From positions 34,361-98,360 of the IMG/VR virus record IMGVR_UViG_3300023174_000101: a stretch of DNA of 64,000 nucleotides; one strand, given 5' to 3'. Each line of letters starts with the position of its first letter. The stretch's first letter is position 1. The stretch is from a virus. Of the stretch, positions 47,427 through 55,150 are shown piece by piece. The notes beneath the pieces were generated by a model. That model was not told where the DNA came from. It worked only from the letters and a program-made list of their open reading frames with translations, and did no database searches. A program made the translations under genes and the position numbers.

Positions 47427-48035
47427 CTAGTACTCACGCGCCATCTTGCGGATCGCATTCCTGACGAACTCGGTAATCTTCTCTTCGATCAGAGTGTCCG
47501 CATCTTCGTGTGTGCTCTTCCCGATAATTGCCTCGGCAACATCGTCCATGCTGATGCTCTCGGCCACCTTCGCCGCCAAGTCATCCAGATCGACTTCACG
47601 TGCGATGTCGCCCACCTCAATGTTGTTTGCAACCTCATTGACGTCCACTTCGCGTGCGATCTTTTCGTGGTCAATGTAGAGACTAAACTCAGTATTGCCC
47701 ATCTGTTGCTTGACTTCGGTCTCAACAGCGAGCACAATCGAGGAGTCGATAGTCTCAGCAACACTGGACATAATCTTGTCTGTGGCGATCTCCTCCAAAT
47801 TGCCATCACTGTTGGTCTTGAGCTTGGTCAGCAGAACGTTGAAAACGCTGTTGATCTGGTGCAACGAGTCCTCGATCGAAGACAGTCGCTGGTCGATGTT
47901 GCGCACCTTCACGGTGAGTGCATCGGGCTGCGTGTCCTTCGACAGAACGATCTGGCCCGCGTCCTGCTTGGTTGCCTCAAGGATAGGCTTGATGCTGTTG
48001 AGGTAGTCGATGATCTGATTGATGTTCACGTCCAT
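47427..48035 (-). CDS. Long helical protein with repeated acidic segments (202 aa)
   Basis: The N-terminal coiled coil (DQRLSSIEDSLHQINSVFNVLLTKL) is followed by tandem segments VDVNEVANNIEVGDIAREVDLDDLAAKVAE, an internal ~14-residue repeat with V-D-x2-x-VA-x2. The end is basic. It may be an assembly or tether protein. No family recognised. Confidence 0.65.
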   Translation of the reverse strand: MDVNINQIIDYLNSIKPILEATKQDAGQIVLSKDTQPDALTVKVRNIDQRLSSIEDSLHQINSVFNVLLTKLKTNSDGNLEEIATDKIMSSVAETIDSSIVLAVETEVKQQMGNTEFSLYIDHEKIAREVDVNEVANNIEVGDIAREVDLDDLAAKVAESISMDDVAEAIIGKSTHEDADTLIEEKITEFVRNAIRKMAREY

Positions 48036-48050
48036 TTTGGTGTTCTCCTC

Positions 48051-48251
48051 TTAAGGTTCAATCACAACAGCATTCACTACGTCGTCGCCAACTTCGATTT
48101 CCTCGACCTGCACTTCTGATTCAATGCTCAAATCAACTACTGTATCCTTATTCTTGCCAATGTAGACCGGCATGTCAAGGTCAAAATCGGCAAGCTTAAG
48201 AAGCAAATCCCTTACGATCATTGGCTTAGTCGTCTTCATCGTCGTACTCAT
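48051..48251 (-). CDS. Small acidic protein (66 aa)
   Basis: AGGAG seven bases before the ATG at 48251 supports this start, within the upstream gene's 3' end (26-base overlap). It is a beta-rich acidic protein (VYIGKNKDTVVDLSIESEVQVEEIEVGDDVV). No family recognised. Confidence 0.6.
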   Translation of the reverse strand: MSTTMKTTKPMIVRDLLLKLADFDLDMPVYIGKNKDTVVDLSIESEVQVEEIEVGDDVVNAVVIEP

Positions 48252-48492
48252 CGCGTAACTCCTGCAGCACTAAAGAGTGCAGCTCTTGGATAAAGAGTGA
48301 CGCGAGTTCCTCCATCGTCACCCTGTTTACGAACCCAGGGTTCACGTAGGCGTGGCCTTTGCTGAACATCAAAGTAGGCACGCGGCTGTTCAGCACTAGG
48401 TTGCATCTGCCCGATGATCCATCCCTAATTAGACCAAGGGAAGCGGGGAAAGTGTCGCTCAAAAGAATAACTACGGCCTCTAGCCTCTCCAT
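48226..48492 (-). CDS. Hypothetical protein (88 aa) behind promoter P10
   Basis: Starts MERLEAVVILLSDTF; an earlier ATG at 48522 or 48516 lies inside or upstream of the P10 core and would be lost from a P10 transcript. A GTG at 48498 is also possible. It is an alpha/beta protein with a C-terminal helix and acidic tail (RDEYDDEDD). No family recognised. Confidence 0.58.
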   Translation of the reverse strand: MERLEAVVILLSDTFPASLGLIRDGSSGRCNLVLNSRVPTLMFSKGHAYVNPGFVNRVTMEELASLFIQELHSLVLQELRDEYDDEDD

Positions 48493-48518
48493 CGCCACTT
48501 GTTCCGCCGCATCCATAT

Positions 48519-48533
48519 GCAATTCCCGTGCCA
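48519..48533 (-). promoter_or_regulatory. Sigma-54-like promoter P10
   Basis: The minus strand reads TGGCACGGGAATTGC followed by ATATG; the match to TGGCACG-N4-TTGC is complete. A GGCGCC palindrome lies just upstream. The predicted start near 48507 is 15 bases before the ATG at 48492. Confidence 0.7.
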
Positions 48534-48543
48534 GGCGCCTTGG

Positions 48544-48801
48544 CTATTTAACTAGCCGAAGTCCATTCAAGAAGCGAACGTTCTCCGCCCACTTCGTAAT
48601 CTGGGTCGTGCATGTATAGCACGAACCATACTTCTTGAAGCGAGAACTTTCCTTCAAGGTCGTATAATCCATTCGTTCACCTTCGCATCCTTCTTTACCA
48701 CAGCTGCCACCAATATCATCTATGCGGAGTGTGTGCTTTTCCTTGTCCGGGTCATTGCTAAAGTTGAACTCAATCTCCATCCCGACTCTTGGCTGAATCA
48801 T
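48544..48801 (-). CDS. Small Cys protein (85 aa)
   Basis: GSCGKEGCEGE and YGSCYTCTTQI supply four cysteines, probably a zinc site. The N-terminus is beta-rich and acidic. It overlaps the upstream gene by 32 bases. No family recognised. Confidence 0.6.
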   Translation of the reverse strand: MIQPRVGMEIEFNFSNDPDKEKHTLRIDDIGGSCGKEGCEGERMDYTTLKESSRFKKYGSCYTCTTQITKWAENVRFLNGLRLVK

Positions 48802-49000
48802 TATCTTTCCTTTCTATGATACGCGGTGGTAGTCCCCACCAATTCCTGCTATCAAGCAGACGGTGAAGTTCGGCTTGAGCCGTTTCAAATTTGTGGAGTA
48901 CCGCCATGGACCTGTATCCATGGCGGCTCCACTTCTGTACTTCGTACTTCCCACTAACGTCTTTTGGCGACGTCTGTGACGAACAGTGACACTGCTCCAT
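48770..49000 (-). CDS. Hypothetical protein (76 aa)
   Basis: The core KYEVQKWSRHGYRSMAVLHKFETAQAELHRLLDS is a strand-helix unit. AAGGTG just before the ATG at 49000 supports the start, giving a 47-base overlap with the upstream gene. No family recognised. Confidence 0.55.
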   Translation of the reverse strand: MEQCHCSSQTSPKDVSGKYEVQKWSRHGYRSMAVLHKFETAQAELHRLLDSRNWWGLPPRIIERKDNDSAKSRDGD

Positions 49001-49271
49001 TCTTCACCTTAGGTGCGTTCTGCGACATGGCATAACGAATTCCTGCGGAAGGTGAACAGGCAAGCATGTACTGTGTGAGGCGCGGGTCCCGGTTAATCTG
49101 AATAGAACCCGCAGTCTTATGTCCGTACACCATGACGCCGGTCAACCGAGCCGGTTCGTCTGATGCACAGTCGATGCATTCATTTACTTTACCAAAATTC
49201 CTGCCCTCAAGCTTCGACTGCTCGGCTTTCTGCTTGGGGCTGAATTCAACGCCGCAGTGTATGCATTCCAT
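48954..49271 (-). CDS. Zinc-binding hypothetical protein (105 aa)
   Basis: MECIHCGVEFSPKQKAEQ ... NECIDCAS forms a four-Cys ribbon in the first 37 residues. The rest is alpha/beta with GVMVYGHKTAG and QYMLACSPSAG. Function unknown. Confidence 0.62.
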   Translation of the reverse strand: MECIHCGVEFSPKQKAEQSKLEGRNFGKVNECIDCASDEPARLTGVMVYGHKTAGSIQINRDPRLTQYMLACSPSAGIRYAMSQNAPKVKNGAVSLFVTDVAKRR

Positions 49272-49584
49272 TTTCCACCCACGATGGGTTTACCCAAGAT
49301 AGGACTTCGCACGCCTTCTTCAACGACATTCCCTTCTGCTCCGCCTCGTGTAGACGGTTCAACATCGTGTGGCTCAGCTTGACGAGCAGCTCGGAGGACG
49401 TGGTGGCGGGGAGTTCGGTGCAGTATGAACCATCGTCCACGACTTCCCACCCTTCAAATCCAGCACGATAAACGTCAAACCGGATGAGTTCCTTATCGTG
49501 TACATCGTATGGGTCGTATTCTCCATTATATACCTCGCCAAGCGCCACCCAATCAATCATGAACTTGCCAAGTGCGACTCTCAT
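49246..49584 (-). CDS. Hypothetical protein (112 aa)
   Basis: A mixed alpha/beta protein (MRVALGKFMIDWVALGEVYNG...) with a C-terminal helix (SHTMLNRLHEAEQKGMSLKKACEVL). It overlaps both neighbours. No family recognised. Confidence 0.6.
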   Translation of the reverse strand: MRVALGKFMIDWVALGEVYNGEYDPYDVHDKELIRFDVYRAGFEGWEVVDDGSYCTELPATTSSELLVKLSHTMLNRLHEAEQKGMSLKKACEVLSWVNPSWVENGMHTLRR

Positions 49585-49847
49585 GGGTCAAGCTCCGTGA
49601 CCAGCGGCGTGCCCTTAATCACCTGCACCCAGTCCTCGTCCCCCATCTTGAACGCCATGGCGAGCACGTACTGCTTAACACACGCCTCTCGCTGCATGAT
49701 GGCCACGGCCTTGAGGAGCTCCTCCTTCTTGGCGATCTCCTTATTGAGGGCTTCGACCTCCTTTTGGAGTCGCTCTGCCTCGTTCGAAAGGACAGTTGAG
49801 TACTTATCGTTGCACTGATGACACCTTACATGTTGGCATTCAACCAT
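49581..49847 (-). CDS. Zinc/coiled-coil protein with TPLVTE tail (88 aa)
   Basis: C4, C9 and C12 (CQHVRCHQC) are followed by a coiled coil (NEAERLQKEVEALNKEIAKKEELLKAV). The C-terminus QREACVKQYV ... KGTPLVTELDP matches the end of the protein at 3692-4222. This points to a duplicated zinc-coiled-coil family spread across the genome. Function unknown. Confidence 0.68.
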   Translation of the reverse strand: MVECQHVRCHQCNDKYSTVLSNEAERLQKEVEALNKEIAKKEELLKAVAIMQREACVKQYVLAMAFKMGDEDWVQVIKGTPLVTELDP

Positions 49848-49858
49848 GGTAGTTCCTC

Positions 49859-50095
49859 CTATCGGATCGTCAGATCAAACACGCTTGGGTAGAATTCCTG
49901 CTGCCAAACCCCATCGAGCTTTGAACAGCAAATCTTACGTGGGTGATGACAAGCCTCAAACACCCACTCCTCTCCACGGAAACAAACAATCTTGTCTCCA
50001 GGCTGGAGCAGCTCGCCGTCCTTATTGAACACCCCGTATACCGGCCTGGGACCGGTGTGCATCGAATTCTTGATGATAATCTTCTTGCTTCCCAT
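49859..50095 (-). CDS. Hypothetical protein (78 aa)
   Basis: Starts MGSKKIIIKNSMHTGPRPVYGVFNKDGELLQPGDKIVCFRG; it is beta-rich with ACHHPRKICC. No family recognised. The longer frame to 50152 adds unlikely sequence. Confidence 0.6.
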   Translation of the reverse strand: MGSKKIIIKNSMHTGPRPVYGVFNKDGELLQPGDKIVCFRGEEWVFEACHHPRKICCSKLDGVWQQEFYPSVFDLTIR

Positions 50096-50148
50096 TTGTG
50101 CTTCCTCCCTTTGCTGCAAGTACAACAACCACGGCCAATTGCTGCGCT

Positions 50149-50691
50149 TCACATCGCTTCCATCTTGTTGAGGTATTCCTCGATTGTGAGATCACCGAAC
50201 CCACCTTTCGAGAATATAGACATCGCGGACAGCACCCACTTGGGGACAACGTAGGCGCAAGTCCTCTGACAAAATTTGACCCTTATTCTCTTAGCCTGGA
50301 GCGCAGTCTTCATATGATGAGCGTCAGGGAGCGTGGTCCACACATCGCTGTGGAATTCGAACTCACTGAGGAGCTCGATGTTTGCGAGCCTCCGAGCCAT
50401 CGTATGAGCGGAACCAGAGTGCAAAAACCTCATGGTCTCAGACCCAGCCATTGTACCATAGATTCTTCCACCACCATCGAAGTGCCTGACGGTGTATTCC
50501 CTGCGTGCTCCACGCCTCTGTTCAGAGGTTACGAAGTACGTACTTCGTAACCTCGAGGTTACGAAGTACACGCCGCCAGTGCCCTCATAGACTTTGCTAT
50601 GGACACGGCTCTTGAACCAGCGCATGTGCTCTTTATCGAAGAACTTGCCGCCGAACTCTATGTGTCTCCTCTTGATGTCATCGATAGTCAT
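50149..50691 (-). CDS. GGFAG-tail family protein (180 aa) with palindromic insert
   Basis: The last 35 residues (YVVPKWVLSAMSIFSKGGFGDLTIEEYLNKM) are the shared module. The region before it (HHMKTALQAKRIRVKF) recalls the finger region of the longer members without the cysteines. Residues 42-58 (YFVTSRLRSTYFVTSEQ) are encoded by a triple 15-mer repeat and so contain YFVTS twice. Function unknown. Confidence 0.68.
   Translation of the reverse strand: MTIDDIKRRHIEFGGKFFDKEHMRWFKSRVHSKVYEGTGGVYFVTSRLRSTYFVTSEQRRGARREYTVRHFDGGGRIYGTMAGSETMRFLHSGSAHTMARRLANIELLSEFEFHSDVWTTLPDAHHMKTALQAKRIRVKFCQRTCAYVVPKWVLSAMSIFSKGGFGDLTIEEYLNKMEAM
50525..50569. repeat. Triple 15-mer: 30-bp perfect palindrome plus third copy
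   Basis: GAGGTTACGAAGTAC at 50525-50539, its exact inverse at 50540-50554, and the direct copy again at 50555-50569. All three are perfect and lie within a coding region without breaking the frame. Such a long perfect palindrome is unusual in phage DNA. Confidence 0.95.
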
Positions 50692-50759
50692 ACTGCCTCC
50701 CTTACAGTAAGATTGTGGCCTGCCTCGTCAGTTGGGGTGGGCCAGTTCCCCAAGATCAT
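50688..50759 (-). CDS. Possible 23-residue peptide upstream of the GGFAG gene
   Basis: MILGNWPTPTDEAGHNLTVREAV; its TGA overlaps the next ATG (ATGA), and GACGGGCG precedes it. It could be a coupled leader peptide. Support is limited to the overlap. Confidence 0.3.
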   Translation of the reverse strand: MILGNWPTPTDEAGHNLTVREAV

Positions 50760-50811
50760 GCGCCCGTCGCTACTATGCTTACGGCACGCATGATTTCGGC
50801 CAATCCTTGTG

Positions 50812-51387
50812 CTACTTCTTCAAGGACCAGCGGTAGATCGTCACACCCTTGCGATTCTTACCTGCAGGCTCCCTATCAATGAGACCGGAACGCTCGAGCA
50901 CCGTGATTCCACGGTTCACACAGATGGTATCGACGTTGAGCGCATCTGCGATCTCCACGGTCGTTGCAGGACCGGTCTCAAGGATGCCCTGCACCATGCG
51001 TCCCCAGCCTGGGCGAGGGCTTCCATTCTTGACTTCGAATCCAAGCTCCTTCAACTCGGCGCGGATTTCATCGACCGAAGTCCCGAACTTGCGGGCCAGG
51101 CCCAACTCCGTGATAGCCGAATTCTTCTTGAGCATCTTGAGGATACGCTCGCCAAGAACCGTCCTCGAGGTCGTACGGTTCGCAGTCTCGGTGGGAAGCA
51201 CCGCGCTGTTGTTGATGCTCGCAGGCGGCGACGCATTTGCCTCCTGTGCAGGAGCGACAACTTCCACCTGCTGCACCACGCTCTGCATGGCGGCTGCGAT
51301 CTCCGACGCACGGCCCAATTCCTCAACAGGAACGCCGTTGGGGTAAATGACGCGGAGAACGGACTGAATCTTATCGTTAGTGCTCAT
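50812..51387 (-). CDS. Winged-helix DNA-binding protein (191 aa)
   Basis: After an N-terminal region and a Pro/Ala linker, two helix-turn-helix-like units are visible. They are ERILKMLKKNSAITELGLARKFGTSVDEIRAEL (about 78-110) and GILETGPATTVEIADALNVDTICVNRGITVLERSGLIDRE (about 133-172), with a wing GKNRKGVTIYRWSL. It should bind DNA as a regulator. Whether it controls sigma-54-like promoters is unknown; it has no AAA domain, so it is not an enhancer-binding activator. Confidence 0.72.
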   Translation of the reverse strand: MSTNDKIQSVLRVIYPNGVPVEELGRASEIAAAMQSVVQQVEVVAPAQEANASPPASINNSAVLPTETANRTTSRTVLGERILKMLKKNSAITELGLARKFGTSVDEIRAELKELGFEVKNGSPRPGWGRMVQGILETGPATTVEIADALNVDTICVNRGITVLERSGLIDREPAGKNRKGVTIYRWSLKK

Positions 51388-51428
51388 ATTAGTGTATTCC
51401 TCCTTGGTGGTAAAACGGACTTCTTCTA

Positions 51429-51596
51429 CTACTTCTTAACCTTCGCCTTGTACGTTTCGATAATCTTGTTGCCTTCTTGGACTGTATTGACGGCCACCAT
51501 CATTCCGCCACCAACAACGTACAGGCCGTCGCTTCGGCGCTCAATATGCATTGGACCACTGGTGTTAAACTCCATGCCATCACTGAAACGCAGCAT
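51429..51596 (-). CDS. Small beta-rich protein (55 aa)
   Basis: MLRFSDGMEFNTSGPMHIERRSDGLYVVGGGMMVAVNTVQ... is a small beta sandwich with a basic helix (IIETYKAKVKK). It fills the gap between the winged-helix gene and the CxxC gene. No family recognised. Confidence 0.62.
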   Translation of the reverse strand: MLRFSDGMEFNTSGPMHIERRSDGLYVVGGGMMVAVNTVQEGNKIIETYKAKVKK

Positions 51597-51623
51597 TTCA
51601 CGTCCCTCCTTCTCTTTAGTGTG

Positions 51624-52010
51624 TTAAGCTCCCATCCTGCGCTCAGCTTCCTGCTCCATGCGGTAGTATTGCTCGTCATCCAAGTGCTTCTCGTACAGCC
51701 CCATCAAGTCACGTCCATCTTCGGTCTTGCCCCAGTCTGCCTTCCAATCCGGAGCCATGACAATCTTGTTGCCGTCGCACTCATCACACCGAACATCGAA
51801 CGCGCCAGACATGTACATCTCGCGCTCCTCGTAGTCCCAGTCCCGCTCCCATTCCTCGCCGGAGATTCCGTTGGAGAAAGCGGGGTTGTCATGCACGCCC
51901 TCACCGTCGCAGCGACTGCAGATCTCCTTCACGGAAGGAATCTCAACCGTCACTTCCTCTCCGTTCTCCAGCGTGTAAGTGAACTGAATCGGCTTAAGCT
52001 TGCTCTTCAT
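51624..52010 (-). CDS. DnaJ-type CxxCxGxG phage protein (128 aa)
   Basis: CSRCDGEGVHDNP and CDECDGNK form a DnaJ-like zinc pair. The N-terminus (MKSKLKPIQFTYTLENGEEVTVEI) is beta-rich and the C-terminus helical. Many phages carry such CxxCxGxG proteins with unknown targets. It follows tRNA-like minihelix element 2. Confidence 0.7.
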   Translation of the reverse strand: MKSKLKPIQFTYTLENGEEVTVEIPSVKEICSRCDGEGVHDNPAFSNGISGEEWERDWDYEEREMYMSGAFDVRCDECDGNKIVMAPDWKADWGKTEDGRDLMGLYEKHLDDEQYYRMEQEAERRMGA

Positions 52011-52052
52011 GGTGCTACCTCCCTGTAAAAGCTGTGCGGCATGCACAGCCAA

Positions 52053-52102
52053 GCGGTGCGTCCGGATTCGAACCGGACGTACAGACCTCCTCAGTCGCAC
52101 CT
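52053..52102 (-). ncRNA. tRNA-like minihelix, element 2
   Basis: The acceptor AGGTGCG pairs over six bases with CGCACC(G). There are 18 bases of linker, then the perfect T-arm TCCGG-TTCGAAT-CCGGA. No D-arm or anticodon arm. It lies between the metallopeptidase/VWA gene and the CxxCxGxG gene. Confidence 0.72.
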
Positions 52103-52110
52103 TGCTTCAA

Positions 52111-53253
52111 TTACTGGGTCTCACACGGGATGAACGTCGAGCCAGGCGGCGGCTTCGTGTGCGGGTCCCGTGTAAAGCCTCCTACAATCAGATGCCTGAC
52201 TGAACTTGGCACCTGAGGCCAGCCATCACCAAAGAACTCGCAGTCGGTGAAGTGAACCATCGAGTCGAACTTCCCCTGTTCCCCGATATCAAGGTAAGCG
52301 GGTAGTGGGTCGGTTCCACCACTGAACTGCGTGGCGTCTTCCACCTTGCCAGTCGTGCGGTCAGTAACCCAAGACTTGTAGACTACCTCGGAAGTGTGTG
52401 CGTTGAGATAGCACTTCGTTCCGGGGTACGTCTTGAGCAGGGCCTTCACTTCCGATACGATCTTCTCGACCCATTCCTTCGACATGGAGCCTGAGACGTC
52501 AATCGAAATCGCCACCTTCGGTTCGTGGCCGACCCAGCCGGGGAACTGTGGACCCTCGGCAGGCGACCTCCTAGACTTGCGGGCAAACGTCTGGGAGTCT
52601 CGACCGGGACGTGCTGCAGCCTGCTGGAATCCAGAGCGCAGCACCTTCTTCCAGTCAATCTTAGGAGCGCGTGGGGCAAGCAGCCCTGCGAACCCCGCAG
52701 TTCCCTTCCCCGCCTGCTGCGACATTGCACGCGCTTCAATCGCGGTCTGCCGCCAATCTACGTCCGTGCCGTCGTCCAGCGTGCCGCATCCACCACCTGG
52801 GAGCGGAATCCCCTGTGGCTTCTCTGGTACTTGGTCCGGATTCTTCATCAGCCAATCGTACAGATTCTCTGAGAATAGATCCCCCTTGTAATCCGGAGGA
52901 GGGAATAGACCTCCAGGCGGGAGCGAGATTCCGTCTGTGCGGAGAGCGTTGTTAATGCACATGTCATTCGCAACGTTCCACACCCACTGGTCTCTCCCCT
53001 GCTGTCGGTCGTGGTGGCTGAGGATAAGGTGCAGCATCTCGTGGGCTAACACCCCCTTGAGATGCTCCTTGTCCATGTTCATCACGAAATCCGAATTGAC
53101 GTGGATTCTGCCAGACTTCGCAATCGCCATTGTCGGCTGTGCGTTGTCTTCCACGTACAAATTCGAGATTTTAGCGTGAATCAGGATGAAGTGAGGATAC
53201 TGGAATCCAAGTACCATCACCGCGTTCTTGCATTTCTCAATCGCTTTGCTCAT
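52111..53253 (-). CDS. Metallopeptidase-like/VWA protein (DUF2201 type)
   Basis: A 380-residue protein. The N-terminal half has HEMLHLILSHHDR (71-83), a HExxH zinc motif. The C-terminal half has a VWA metal site, DVSGSM, near 252-257 (IDVSGSMSKEW), and a second acidic loop. This DUF2201-like pairing usually works with a MoxR AAA ATPase, which is encoded two genes upstream here. The pair may remodel a phage or host complex, as CbbQ/CbbO do in bacteria. It overlaps the HNH gene by 17 bases. Confidence 0.85.
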   Translation of the reverse strand: MSKAIEKCKNAVMVLGFQYPHFILIHAKISNLYVEDNAQPTMAIAKSGRIHVNSDFVMNMDKEHLKGVLAHEMLHLILSHHDRQQGRDQWVWNVANDMCINNALRTDGISLPPGGLFPPPDYKGDLFSENLYDWLMKNPDQVPEKPQGIPLPGGGCGTLDDGTDVDWRQTAIEARAMSQQAGKGTAGFAGLLAPRAPKIDWKKVLRSGFQQAAARPGRDSQTFARKSRRSPAEGPQFPGWVGHEPKVAISIDVSGSMSKEWVEKIVSEVKALLKTYPGTKCYLNAHTSEVVYKSWVTDRTTGKVEDATQFSGGTDPLPAYLDIGEQGKFDSMVHFTDCEFFGDGWPQVPSSVRHLIVGGFTRDPHTKPPPGSTFIPCETQ

Positions 53254-53794
53254 TCGGCCTCCCTGTTGTTTGTATCCTTACTACTTGATTGCGCTTCTTG
53301 AACTGACAATTCATACAAAGCACCTGCAGGGGAGGGTCGTTAGGATATCCGTTCTTTCTAAGCCATGCATAAAACTGCAAGCCAGCTGATATGCCCAACT
53401 TCCTCCTGTGAGCAGCACCATCATCGTTTACATGGTCGAGCGACAAGCACCTTAAATCTGCCTCGCCGCATGAATTACATCTTGCACCACCATATTGCTC
53501 GAGTACATGCGTCTTTGACCTAATTCTGATGTCTATGTCGCGTCTGCAAAGCTTATCAGCGCATGCGGTACACCTGACAATTCCATCCTCGCGCTTCGCC
53601 TTGCAGCAATCAACGCACAAGTCGTTGGCCTTTGCCTTCTCCATCAAGGCGGCTTTCCTCTTGTCAACCTTAATCGAACAGTCGACGCAGGTAAATGTGC
53701 CTTCGCGTGGCTCACGAACTCCACACTTAACACATTTACCTGCGTCCTTGCGCCTGTAATACCTATCCTTGAACCACTTGTTTTTGTCGAACAT
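53237..53794 (-). CDS. HNH-type endonuclease with zinc ribbons (185 aa)
   Basis: Multiple zinc pairs (CVKCG...C.DC, CVDCC...CTAC, CNSCG) precede an HNH core (LSLDHVNDDGAAHRR ... LCMNCQFKKRNQ). Placed between the MoxR ATPase and its VWA partner, it looks like a homing endonuclease that landed inside an operon. The frame is intact, so it may be active. Confidence 0.8.
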   Translation of the reverse strand: MFDKNKWFKDRYYRRKDAGKCVKCGVREPREGTFTCVDCSIKVDKRKAALMEKAKANDLCVDCCKAKREDGIVRCTACADKLCRRDIDIRIRSKTHVLEQYGGARCNSCGEADLRCLSLDHVNDDGAAHRRKLGISAGLQFYAWLRKNGYPNDPPLQVLCMNCQFKKRNQVVRIQTTGRPNEQSD

Positions 53795-53832
53795 GCCACG
53801 ACTATAGAAGTCGGGGATGCGACGTGAACGGG

Positions 53833-55011
53833 TCAGCTCCTCATCGCATTCCCAATTCCACGCAGAAGCTCGGTCTGCGCCTTATCGGCCTCCGCGTACC
53901 ACTTGCTCGACTTGTGCTTCTTGATCCCGAAGTCGGGGCGACCAAGCACGTTCAGTGCGGCGACCCGAATCTCACGGTCCTGAATGCGGTTGCTGTAGAC
54001 CCAGGCGGGGCAGGGGTCCTCAGCTGCTACCTGGCCGATGATTCCAAGCACCGCGATGCCGACGTTGATGTTCGCAGGGATCTTGGCCGTGTCGGGGGAG
54101 GCGATAATCTCTCGAACTCCCGGCAGCTGGTGTCGAATCTTGCGAATCGCCATGTAAGCTGCGGCGGGCTGGTCTCCCACGTTGCCTGCCAGACCCGCCA
54201 TGAACACGGGACTGGTGTCAGGCTCGCCAGAGAGGAGAGCCTCGGCAACGAATTCCACCGCACGCTGCCACGAGCGTGGCGCACCCCACGGCTTGCCCTC
54301 TGCCTGGGTGCCAGGCGGCGGCTCAAGCTGCAGCAGGTCGGGCGAGGACTCGAGCGTGGCTGCAAAGTCAATCGCAACCCGACGCTTCATCGCATCAGCC
54401 TGCATCTCGCGGTGGGCCTTCACGACCTCCGGATTCTGCTTATCCTCGTCGCTCAACTCGGGGACTTCACTCGGGTCGATGCCGAACCGATAGAAGTAAT
54501 CCTGAATCTCTGCTCGGGTGGGCATCATCTCAATGTGGGTCATGCGGCCAATCAGGGGAAGTGCCAATTCCCACCCACCCGCAGCTTGGTGACTGGGGTT
54601 GGATGCTGCTACGATGCGACTGCCGGGGTGGAGCTTCCTATCACCAGCCCGACGAGCGTAGATGAGCTGCATGCTCGCACCCTGCACCGCAGGAGGCGTG
54701 CAGGACAATTCATCCAGGAAGAGGAGCACGGGCTCGTTGCATGCCCGCTTGATGGCACCAAGCGGCAGGCGGTCGAGTCCTCCGTTCGACACGACAGGGA
54801 AACCGCCGATATCGGTCGGGTCACACTGCGAGAGGAGCAGAGTCTCAACCGGCATGCCGGTCTCCTCTCCGATTCCCTCAATGATGGCCGACTTGCCAAC
54901 TCCCGGAGGACCGACCAGGTGAATGGGCGTGTTCGACCGAAGTGAGTAGGACAGCGCCTTCTTGCAGTCCGTGAGAGAAAGGCGATTGATGGACAAAGAC
55001 GGATTGGACAT
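53833..55011 (-). CDS. MoxR-family AAA+ ATPase
   Basis: A 392-residue AAA+ protein. Walker A is GPPGVGKS (34-41), Walker B is LLFLDELS (D100, E101), and sensor-like Asn is in AASNPS. MoxR ATPases act as chaperones for VWA-domain partners, and the partner gene is just downstream. It is the first gene after the tandem sigma-54-like promoters P11 and P12. The target in the phage life cycle is unknown. Confidence 0.88.
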   Translation of the reverse strand: MSNPSLSINRLSLTDCKKALSYSLRSNTPIHLVGPPGVGKSAIIEGIGEETGMPVETLLLSQCDPTDIGGFPVVSNGGLDRLPLGAIKRACNEPVLLFLDELSCTPPAVQGASMQLIYARRAGDRKLHPGSRIVAASNPSHQAAGGWELALPLIGRMTHIEMMPTRAEIQDYFYRFGIDPSEVPELSDEDKQNPEVVKAHREMQADAMKRRVAIDFAATLESSPDLLQLEPPPGTQAEGKPWGAPRSWQRAVEFVAEALLSGEPDTSPVFMAGLAGNVGDQPAAAYMAIRKIRHQLPGVREIIASPDTAKIPANINVGIAVLGIIGQVAAEDPCPAWVYSNRIQDREIRVAALNVLGRPDFGIKKHKSSKWYAEADKAQTELLRGIGNAMRS

Positions 55012-55078
55012 AAATTCCTTGGTTTAGTGTGAGACTGCGGGGTTGGGGGTTTGACTGCGGGGACTGCCGCCAGAAAAA

Positions 55079-55093
55079 GCAAGGGCCGTGCCA
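55079..55093 (-). promoter_or_regulatory. Sigma-54-like promoter P11
   Basis: The minus strand reads TGGCACGGCCCTTGC followed by a T-run; the match to TGGCACG-N4-TTGC is complete. The predicted start near 55067 is 56 bases before the MoxR gene. It forms a tandem pair with P12; 9-bp arms GGGCCGTGC/GCACGGCCC link the two. Confidence 0.78.
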
Positions 55094-55127
55094 GCTCTAC
55101 TACACTCTCCCACCGTCTTCGGCGGGT

Positions 55128-55142
55128 GCACGGCCCGTGCCA
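55128..55142 (-). promoter_or_regulatory. Sigma-54-like promoter P12
   Basis: The minus strand reads TGGCACGGGCCGTGC followed by ACCCGCC. GG-N10-GC spacing. It lies just after the GGFAG gene and 49 bases upstream of P11. Confidence 0.65.
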
Positions 55143-55150
55143 GTCCAGGC

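Noticed and set aside
53824-54945. 373-codon plus-strand frame
   Set aside because: Shadow of the MoxR gene.
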